From assembly GCA_012932865.1 (NCBI GenBank), contig SAXG01000109.1:1-64000 (forward strand): a stretch of 64,000 nt of DNA, written 5' to 3'. Positions 56,045 through 64,000 of the stretch are shown piece after piece. Within the stretch, counting starts at the first letter, position 1, and the number at the start of each line of letters is the position of its first letter. Both the position numbers and the translations under genes were made by a program. The notes beneath the pieces were generated by a model that had not been told where the DNA came from, did no database searches, and saw only the letters and a list, made by a program, of their open reading frames with translations. This stretch comes from Amylostereum areolatum. Taxonomy: Eukaryota > Basidiomycota > Agaricomycetes > Russulales > Stereaceae.

Positions 56045-58850
56045 ATGTTCAACATTTCCTCTCGCTCCGCCAACGTATGGCGCGGCATCCAGCGCGCAGC
56101 CAAGGGCATGGCCACCGCCGTAGACGGCAGGATCGGCGATACCAAGGTGCCCATGTCCCTCCTCGAGAAGGGCGCGTACATCAACTACCAGCGCATCGAG
56201 GACAACCTCGCCGTTGTCCGTGAGAGGTCCGTACTCTGACCTCCGTGCTCACCTCGTTCCTACCCGTCGCTGACCCTGCACCGCAGGCTCCAACGTCCCT
56301 TGACCCTCTCCGAAAAGGTTCTCTACGGTCACTTGGACGACCCCCACAACCAGGATATTACTCGCGGTGTCAGCTACCTCAAGCTCAGGCCAGACGTGCG
56401 CCTCCTTTTCCCCCTCATTCGTTGACGCGCCATCCTGACCCTTTTCCAGCGAGTCGCCTGCCAGGATGCGACCGCACAGGTATGTGTCCTTTGCCCTCGC
56501 CCAAATATGACGTGGCTGACGTCACCTAGATGGCTCTTCTCCAATTCATGTCCGCGGGCATGGACACCGCCGCCGTACCCACCACCGTCCACTGCGACCA
56601 CTTGATTGAGGCCCAGATCGGTGGGGTCAAGGATCTCGCTCGCGCGAAGGATATCAACAAGGAAGTTTACGACTTTTTGGCGAACGGCCACGGCCAAGGT
56701 ACGTCGGTCTCTACACACCTCGCCTAGCGTCGCGCTCATGCTCATCTCCCATAGTACGGCCTCGGTTTCTGGCGACCCGGCTCCGGTATCATCCACCAAA
56801 TCATCCTCGAGAACTACGCCTTCCCCGGTGGTCTCATGATCGGCACGGACTCTCACACCCCCAACGCTGGAGGTCTCGGTATGATCGCTTGCGGTGTCGG
56901 TGGTGCGGACGCGGTCGACGTCATGGCCGATATCCCCTGGGAACTGAAGTGCCCCAAGGTCATCGGTGTCAACCTCACGGGTCAAATCAGCGGCTGGACC
57001 ACTCCTAAGGACGTCATTCTCAAGGTTGCCGGCATTCCTCACCTGTCAAGGGTGGAACTGGAGCCGATTGTCGAATACATGGGTTCTGGTGTCGAGAGCC
57101 TCTCGGCGACCGGTATGGCGACTATCTGCAACATGGGTGCTGAAATCGGCGCGACCACCTCGCTCTTCCCCTTCAACCGCCGCATGACCGACTACCTCAA
57201 CGCTACCAAACGCCCGGAGATCGCCAAGTACGCCCAGCGCTTCGCCCACAACCTCAAGGCGGACGAGAAGGCCGACTACGACCAGGTCATCGAAATCGTA
57301 CGTGTTCTGTCGCTTTTGTTCTTGCGCTCTTCTCTCATCGACGGACGTTCAGAACCTCTCCGAGCTCGAACCCCACATCAACGGTCCCTTCACCCCCGAC
57401 TTGGCCACCCCTCTCTCCAAGTTCAAGGACGAGGTTCTCAAGAACAACTGGCCCCAGGAGCTCAAGGTCGGCCTCATCGGCTCGTGCACGAACTCTTCCT
57501 ACGAGGACATGTCCCGCTCGGCTTCCATCGCCCGCCAGGCTGCCGAACACGGCCTCACGACCAAGAGCAAGTTCACCATCACCCCCGGTTCCGAGCAAGT
57601 CCGTGCCACGATCGAGCGCGACGGTCAAATTGGTGCTTTCGAGGACGTCGGTGGTCTTGTTCTCGCCAACGCGTGCGGCCCTTGCATCGGTCAATGGGAT
57701 AGGCAAGACGTCAAGAAGGGCGAGGCCAACTCCAGTGTGTTCCTTTGCTCTCGTTTCTATCGTTTATCGTCCTAATCCTTTTCCCTAGTCATCACCTCCT
57801 ACAACCGTAACTTCACTGGCCGCAACGACGCTAACCCCGCCACCCACGCTTTCGTTCGCCTCCCCTGATATCGTCACCGCCATGACTTTCGCCGGCACTT
57901 TGAACTTCAACCCCGTTACCGACACCCTCATTGGTTCCGATGGCAAGCCCTTCAAGTTCGACGACCCCTCCGGCCATGAACTTCCTCCTCGCGGCTACGA
58001 CCCCGGACAAGACACCTTCCAGCCTCCTCCCGCCGATCGCGCCGCCGTCCAGGTTGCCGTTGACCCCAAGAGTGACCGTCTCCAGCTCCTCAAGCCTTTC
58101 GCTCCCTGGGACGGTAAGACGCCGGAGAACCTCCCGATCCTCATCAAAGTTCAGGGCAAGTGCACGACGGACCACATCTCGGCTGGCGGCCCCTGGCTCA
58201 AGTACCGCGGTCACCTCGAGAACATCTCCCGTGCGTCGCTCCTTCTTCCGTTCCGTTCTATGGCGTGCTCTTCCTGACGATGTGCGGGTACAGAGAACTG
58301 CCTGATCGGTGCCATCAACTCTGAGAACGGCGAGGCCAACAAGGTGAAGAACCAGGACACCGGCGCGTGGGACGGCGTCCCCGCCACCGCTGCGTACTAC
58401 CGCGAGAAGGGCGTCAAGTGGGTCGTCATCGGTGACCACAACTACGGTGAAGGTTCCTCCCGCGAGCACGCCGCGCTCGAGCCACGCTTCCTCGGCGGCC
58501 TTGCAATCATCGTCCGCTCGTTCGCCCGGATCCACGAGACCAACTTGAAGAAGCAGGGCATGCTCGCGCTCACGTTCGCCGACCCCGCCGACTACGACAA
58601 GGTCCGCCCCGACGACCGTGTGTCCATCCTCGGCCTCGAGAGCTTCGCGCCCGGCAAGAACCTCACTCTCCAGCTCACGCACGCGGACGGCGCGGTCGAG
58701 GAGGTCTCCCTCGCGCACTCGTTCAACGAGGGCCAGATCGAGTGGTTCAAGGCGGGCTCCGCGCTCAACTTGGTACGTCGTCGCCGTCAGCTTCCCAGCG
58801 CACGATGCTAACCACGACTCTAGATGGCGGCCAAGGCCAAGGGCCAGTAG
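56045..58850 (+). CDS. ACO1: Aconitate hydratase, mitochondrial
   Basis: Converts citrate to isocitrate in the TCA cycle with a [4Fe-4S] cluster. Nine exons (56045-56226, 56287-56395, 56450-56479, 56530-56698, 56755-57297, 57353-57734, 57789-58230, 58294-58772, 58824-58850) total 2,363 nt. The start has an Arg/Ser-rich presequence ([20 protein letters not shown]) for mitochondrial import. Cluster and active-site motifs are present: [47 protein letters not shown] and [14 protein letters not shown]. Five single extra bases (near 56686, 57037, 57044, 57066 and 57856) break the frame; without them the length is 785 residues, the family norm (about 780). The three between 57037 and 57066 restore each other. 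In an essential gene this points to consensus errors rather than decay. Exon 3 is only 30 nt. Confidence 0.93.
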
Positions 58851-59564
58851 AAGCGTCGCCTCTCCCCTCCGTCCCCGAGCAGACGTGGAGCCGCCTTCGC
58901 GTCTGTTCGTCCCAAGGATCCGTCGGGCGTCTCGTTCATGCCCACACGAAGCATGTTCTCCTGACCCGGCTGCACGTCATTTTCCCTCACGTTTTGTTCT
59001 GCTGTTCCCACTACGACCCCGCTTTTTCGATTGCGCATCGCGGGGAGATTGCTCGATATGTCCGTGACCTATGTGTACATTAAAAGTTTTTGGACCCGCG
59101 TAATGACATCCGTCCTGTTGCATACGACGTGGCTCTCGCCTGATTGTGAAAGTGTGTGTGAAGTTCAGAGGCGGCTGTATCCTTCGACGGTGGAAGGACG
59201 AGCGGGCGCTTGACCGATTCGGCACGTGGCGATCATGGGCGCATATATATACGAGAAGCTTCGGACGCTGTATATACTATAATCCCTCCGCGACTTGCCC
59301 GGTTTTCTCTCTCTTCTTCGCTCGCCCCCTTCCCTCTGCCCAACTCCGAGACCAGTCTCTGTAAGTGAGCTGCAGTGTGCCTTTCCCCTGCAACCCCGGA
59401 CGAAACCTCTTATCCGCACATTGGCCCCGAGACTCCTGAAAGTCCGAGCCCCCCAGACGAATCCCATCGTTCGAGAATCAGCACCGACCGAGGTAGGCCA
59501 CGATCCACCGAGGTGCCGAACGCGAACCTTCCCGTTTACCGTGGCCGTTTTCAGAGCCTACGCT
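58851..59564. other. Intergenic: aconitase 3' UTR and MYND promoter/5' UTR
   Basis: Contains a TATATATA-rich tract (59244-59280) about 290-320 bp before the MYND ATG and a pyrimidine stretch after it. A possible 5'-UTR intron runs from GTAAGTGAGC at 59360 to TTTTCAG at 59553. I see no separate gene. Confidence 0.5.
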
Positions 59565-62003
59565 ATGCCTCCCAAGAAAAAGTCGAAGGGCCGTTCGCGC
59601 GGCGGCGGCGGGGGTGGTGGCGGCAGCTCCAGCTCGCAGGCGGCGGGCACGGCGCGCTATGCGCCCCCGGACGACGTCCTGGACAATGTTTTCAAAGCGG
59701 AAGGGTGGGACTGCGATCGTGACGACGCTGTGCAAGCTGATGGACCTTCCCGGTGAGGATACGTTCCTCCAAAGTCACCCCCCTCCGCCTCTCCTCTCCG
59801 CGTCTCCCTCCGCCCCGCCCGTGTTTTATCTCTCTCTTTTTGCGCCTGCGCGTACGGGACGACGGGGCTGACGACCACGCTACGCAGAACTATCCACGCG
59901 GCACGGACTGAAGACGATGCACAGGGATTTCGAGTCGATCAACCTCAAGCTCGAGGAAGCTCTACGCGTTCGCCTGGCGCACGCAGAATGACCGAATCGC
60001 GGGCGCGGTGGTGGGCATCTACGCCAAGGCGTCCGCCGATGCAAAGCTGCGGGATCGCATCTTCCTCCAAGCAGGTCCGCCCACCTCCCCTTCTGTCCGT
60101 CCCCTTCCTCGCCGTCGTTTCTCACCCCCTATTTTTCATCTCAGGTTTCCTCGCAAAGGTGCTCCCGCTCCTCACCCGCCCCGATTGCTGCCATGTCGCG
60201 CTCCAGGCACTGTCCTCCGTCACCCACCACAGCGGCATGACCGTCCGCCTCCAAATCGCGCTCGAGGCCTCCGTCCTTCTCCAGTTCCTCGAAGACCACC
60301 CGGACGACATGGTCGCCGCCGAACTCGCGTGGGCCGTCATCTCCCACTCGGGCGCGGCCGTGGTGAACAACGACCAGCCGCCGGACCCGACCCGGCGCCG
60401 CGCGCTGCAGATGCCGCGCCTGATCCGCCTCGCGCTCGTCTGGATCCGGAAGAAGAGCGCGACGGGGATGCTGAAGGACCACGTGCTGACGTTCCTCTCG
60501 GGCGCGACGCAGCACTGCAGCGACGACTTCTTCGCGAACCCGAGCGCGGTGCACTTCCTGCTCGCGTGCTGCCGCAACAAGGACATCCGCACGCGCTCCG
60601 AGGGCGTCGGCGCCATCCTGCGGCTGAACATCGCGCGCGGGCGCGTGGAGGAGACCGGCCAGGACCCGCTCAAGCTCGTCGCGGCCGTCCAGCGCGGGTG
60701 GCCGCCGCACCTGTCCGAGCTGCTCGTCGACTACGGCATGATGCGCACCGACACCTTCCTCGTCATGTCCACCGCGCGCGACTTCCAGCAGGCGATGATG
60801 GGCGTCCTCGGCGACCACGACCTCGCCGGCCTCGGGATGAAGCTCGCGACCTACATCCTCCGCACCGAGTACTCGATCACCCAGGGCGGGTGGCAGGTCG
60901 AGGACGAGCGCACGGGCGAACGCAAGCTGGACAGCATGGGCATGCCGTTCACGATGTGGATGGACGCGCTCCCGCACTGCGCTCGGGCGATCCGCGCGCG
61001 CATGCGCCCGGAGGAGGCGGACGCGGCGGACATCGTCGAGCTCAAGTACTTCATCATGAAGAGCCGGATCCCGGAGGCGCATGTGCTCGCGAACCGCGCG
61101 ATAGACCGCAGCCCGCACGTCGGGTTCTTCTACTACGTGCTCACGCTCGGCGCGAGCAAGACGGACGGGCTCCGGGCGGCGAAGAAGGGGCTCAAGTGCC
61201 CCGACCTGACGGGCTACGTCCGTTTCGGGCTGCTGTACCGCGCCGCGGAGCACTCGGCCTCGTTGGCGCTCTCGAAGCTGCAGGAGGCGGCGAGCAGTGG
61301 GCAGGAGTTGGATGAGGGGTACGCGTTCGCGATGTGTGCGTGGGAGGACACGAAGACGTTCATCGAGGAGGCGCCGCCGGACACGCGGAGCATGCTATCC
61401 GTGATGTACCTCCACACGCTCATGTCGGTCGTGCTGAAGGGACACGACCAGGCTCCCGAGCTGCCTCAGCTGAGGGTTCGTATCCTCCCTCTTCCGTCGT
61501 CGCCCGTCCGCCGGCTGACCCGTTGTTTCGTGTAGAATGTGCGAAACAGGATGGGCCTGGTCGAGGACATCATGAACTTCCTCTCCCGTCCGATCTCCCA
61601 GACGCAGATGCGTCTCGCGAGTATGATGTACCTCGAGCAGCTGCCCGCGGCCTGGAAGGAGTGGGATATCGTCGTCAAGAACTACACCCAGACGCCGTCG
61701 AACGAGGTCGACAAACACAAGGCCGAAGACAACCTGACGGAGTGGCTCTCCAAGGTCGAGCTCGAAGACACGGACATGTCGGGACGCAGTTCGGCGCACC
61801 ACCACACGCACCACCCTCACCCGTCGATCAACATGAACGAGGTGCATCTGTACCGGTGTTCGTGGTGCGGAAACCCGAGCGCGATGCTGAAGCGGTGCAG
61901 GGGGTGCCACAAGGCCAGGTACTGCGACGAAGCGTGCCAGAAAGAACACTGGAGTGGCTCGCATAGGAAGACCTGCGCCAAGGCGGCAGCGGAGACCTCG
62001 TAA
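59565..62003 (+). CDS. MYND zinc-finger protein with helical-repeat body
   Basis: Four exons (59565-59752, 59888-60074, 60145-61475, 61536-62003) total 2,174 nt. Two single extra bases (near 59718 and at 59961) break the frame; without them there are 723 codons plus stop. The N-terminus is MPPKKKSKGRS with a Gly8 run, then a DLP-x-LSTRHGL segment, then about 500 residues of helical, ARM/TPR-like sequence. The C-terminus has a classic MYND finger (CSWC, CRGC, YCDEAC, H-x3-C; about 61858-61977) after a His-rich patch. MYND fingers bind Pro-rich partners in chromatin or chaperone complexes. The partner here is unknown. The third exon is very GC-rich, so several long shadow ORFs overlap it. Confidence 0.85.
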
Positions 62004-62097
62004 AGAGCCTCGTGTGTTTGTTACTTATGATGAGGAGGGTGTCTTTGAAAGTTTCTTATATGTACATGTACCATACATTTGTCGTTACACCGACCCA

Positions 62098-63999
62098 TCA
62101 TGCTTTACACCTTGACCACTCCGTGCCATGCACGAACTTGCGCATGTCGATGACCGTCTCCGAAGTCCCAAAGACCCCCAGCACGCGCGGAAGGAAAAGT
62201 CCTTTCCTGTATGGCGGAGGGACCCAAAATAGCTTGCGCTCGTCCGAATCGCCGCGCGTGTTGTAAACCCACCCATCGTGAAACTTGACCCCATCAACGA
62301 ACGTCCCTTGCTCGTCCACGGTGCACACCGCGAACCCTCGTAGCTCGCGCTCCGAGACGGCTGGCCACCTCATACCGCGGCTCAGGTCGATGCTCCAGAC
62401 AGAGACGGTCTTGTCGGCGCCGCCCGAGATGACTCGCTTGCCGTCAGGTGAGACGGCGACGGCGAGCACTTCGTCATCTTGGCCATATAGAGGAGGGCAG
62501 ACAGGCTCGCATGACTCCCGATCCCAGATACGGATGGACCCGTCTCTGGATCCAGAGATTATCTGCGAGCCGTCGGAGGAGAGATGGACGGTGTGGATAG
62601 GCCCCGTATGACCGATGAGAGGAGAAAGAAGCGCCTCTCTCGATATTGCGTCCCAGAGGCGGATGGTTTTGTCTTCACCGGCGGAGACGATGCACAAGCC
62701 GTCGGGCGTAACGTCGAGGGCGAATACCGAACCCTCGTGAGCTTGGAATGGGGGAGCGGAGGCCATACCCGTGATCGTGTTCCATATACATAGTGTGCCA
62801 TCATCGGCGCCGGACACGAGGTACGTATTGGTGGGGTAGTAGGCAACCGCGTTCGCAACTTCAGAATGGCCGTCCAGGATAGTTACCGGCACTATGGCAT
62901 GGTCAGCCCCGAGGTCTAACAGCCTAATGGATCTGTCTGCCAAAGCTATCGCGATCTGGCCGCTGTTTGGTGCGATGGCGATGGCGCGTATGTCTGTGGT
63001 GCTATGTAGGGATAACTGACGAGGCACCTCTGCTGTGTGGTCCCACAACCGCAGGCTGCCGTCGTAGGATCCCGTGGCGAGATATTTGCCGTTTGGTGCA
63101 AAAGCGATGGACCGCACCCAATCACTATGGCCCTCCAACGTCACAGGTGCATTGTCGCGCGGTCTGTTCAAGTCGCGAAGAACAACCTTTCCGTCGTCTC
63201 CGCCCGATGCAAACAATGTACCATCGGGGGAGATAGCCACTGCGTTGACCCAGTCAGCGTGGTGGTCGTCGAAGATCTCCGTCGGTGCCATCGTCGTTGG
63301 AGTGGCATCCCAAAGTCGCACTGTGCCGTCGATCGACGAAGAAACGATGCGTCGCCCATCTGATGAGAACGTAACTGTGGTGATTTCCCCCTTGTGTCCT
63401 TCGAGCGGTCCACACACCGTTCGCCCGGACTGGGTGTCGAATACGCGGACGCTGAAGTCTCGTCCTCCGGATGTAACCCAACGGCTGTCGGGCGACCAAG
63501 CAACGCATCGTAGGTATCCGGTATGTCCTCGTAGGATATTGATCTTCTCGCCGCTTTTGACACTCCATATGATAATCGTGGTGTCGTCCGAAGCGCTTGC
63601 TAAATAGCGGTCATCCGGAGAAAACGCGACGCAGTATACCCAGTCGTCATGACCTTCCATACGTCCGTGGAGATCTAGTCCGGTCTCTGCGTTCCAGATA
63701 CACACCCCGCTATCATGGGAACCAGAGGCTACGAGATCTCCCTTGTGGTTCAGCGCTAGTGCGTATATGTCGCGCGTATGTATCCCTTCCAGAACGCGAC
63801 CGATGGACGCGGCGGTCTTCACGTCCCATATTCGGATGCTGGGGCCATCGAACGATGCCGCTAGTTTCTGGCCGTCTGGGGAAAACGCTAGCCCCGTGAT
63901 AACAATGTCCTCGGGACATCCCTTGAGTGGGCCGTGGAGGATAGTCCCCGTCGTGTTGTCGTATATGCAGAGATTGTCGTTATCAGATATCGCTGTCAA
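62098..63999 (-). CDS. WD40 propeller half of a second NACHT-type receptor (NLR-B), cut by window edge
   Basis: One open minus-strand frame of 633 codons runs off the window at 63999, so the N-terminal part lies outside. It has about 13 WD40 units (for example IRIWDVKTAA, VRLWDATPTT, IRLWDAISRE) and the same tail as NLR-A (KLFWVPPPYRKGLFLP, DMRKFVHGTEWSRC). Family resemblance to NLR-A over the last propellers is strong, so a NACHT domain upstream is expected but not seen. No frame break is present. It converges on the MYND gene with only 94 bp between stop codons. Confidence 0.85.
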   Translation of the reverse strand: MTAISDNDNLCIYDNTTGTILHGPLKGCPEDIVITGLAFSPDGQKLAASFDGPSIRIWDVKTAASIGRVLEGIHTRDIYALALNHKGDLVASGSHDSGVCIWNAETGLDLHGRMEGHDDWVYCVAFSPDDRYLASASDDTTIIIWSVKSGEKINILRGHTGYLRCVAWSPDSRWVTSGGRDFSVRVFDTQSGRTVCGPLEGHKGEITTVTFSSDGRRIVSSSIDGTVRLWDATPTTMAPTEIFDDHHADWVNAVAISPDGTLFASGGDDGKVVLRDLNRPRDNAPVTLEGHSDWVRSIAFAPNGKYLATGSYDGSLRLWDHTAEVPRQLSLHSTTDIRAIAIAPNSGQIAIALADRSIRLLDLGADHAIVPVTILDGHSEVANAVAYYPTNTYLVSGADDGTLCIWNTITGMASAPPFQAHEGSVFALDVTPDGLCIVSAGEDKTIRLWDAISREALLSPLIGHTGPIHTVHLSSDGSQIISGSRDGSIRIWDRESCEPVCPPLYGQDDEVLAVAVSPDGKRVISGGADKTVSVWSIDLSRGMRWPAVSERELRGFAVCTVDEQGTFVDGVKFHDGWVYNTRGDSDERKLFWVPPPYRKGLFLPRVLGVFGTSETVIDMRKFVHGTEWSRCKA

Positions 64000-64000
64000 C

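Noticed and set aside
57831..58718. 295-codon minus-strand ORF opposite aconitase
   Set aside because: Antisense shadow of conserved aconitase exons.
60141..61253. 370-codon minus-strand ORF
   Set aside because: Antisense shadow of the MYND gene. No domain, and the sense frame carries a clear protein.
60008..61315. 435-codon plus-strand ORF rich in Arg, Pro and Ala
   Set aside because: It is the alternative frame of the GC-rich third exon of the MYND gene. Its composition is pure codon-bias shadow.
1..64000. tRNA, rRNA and CRISPR elements
   Set aside because: I scanned for T-arm GGTTCGA-type boxes with matching stems, rRNA-like stretches and regularly spaced repeats and found none that I could support.

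Overview
The window looks like gene-poor, transposon-rich chromosomal DNA of a mushroom-forming basidiomycete (Agaricomycetes). The main evidence is the gene content: a Plavaka-type transposase, a CxC5/CxC6 protein of the KDZ transposon world, DUF6589, DUF6698 and DUF6535 proteins, NACHT-WD40 STAND receptors and Ty3/Gypsy chromoviruses. Most introns are 48-66 nt. All family names come from recognising motifs by eye; no database search was possible.

Layout. 1-8.0 kb: a decayed minus-strand Ty3/Gypsy chromovirus (copy A) with low-complexity ORFs beyond its 3' side. 8.0-10.1 kb: a 5'-truncated, interrupted DUF6589 gene. 10.5-11.1 kb: a broken hypothetical ORF. 11157-18253: a structurally complete plus-strand chromovirus (copy B) with both LTRs, a primer-binding site complementary to its own RNA 5' end, Gag, a Pol with one nonsense codon, and a chromodomain. 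18.5-19.1 kb: relic of an FAD-dependent monooxygenase. 19.4-21.8 kb: an unrecognised multi-exon minus-strand gene. 22-25.4 kb: proline-rich low-complexity DNA, a relic of an MFS transporter and a direct-repeat pair. 25.6-27.8 kb: a KDZ-associated CxC5/CxC6 gene, followed by a GCGTCGTT tandem array. 31.7-38.7 kb: an apparently intact 11-exon Plavaka transposase head-to-head with a DUF6698 gene. 40.0-41.3 kb: an unrecognised gene. 41.8-45.1 kb: a DUF6535 membrane protein with a long C-terminal extension.

47-64 kb is more host-like. A NACHT receptor with about 21 WD40 repeats (NLR-A) is followed by mitochondrial aconitase, an MYND zinc-finger protein, and the C-terminal half of a second NACHT-WD40-type paralogue (NLR-B) on the opposite strand, cut by the window edge. 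The two receptors converge on the two housekeeping-type genes.

The most useful observations are these. (1) Both chromoviruses share the same T5-stop motif at the Gag/Pol junction, where Pol lies in the -1 frame. (2) Copy B appears to use Tf1-like self-priming. (3) In both copies the Gag frame is open upstream to the LTR yet lacks an ATG over that stretch. (4) NLR-A, aconitase and MYND together carry nine apparent single-base insertions and no deletions; removing them gives complete aconitase and MYND reading frames of normal length, so consensus error is more likely than decay. (5) The Plavaka/DUF6698 head-to-head pair. (6) A small membrane ORF overlaps the NLR-A stop codon as TGATG.
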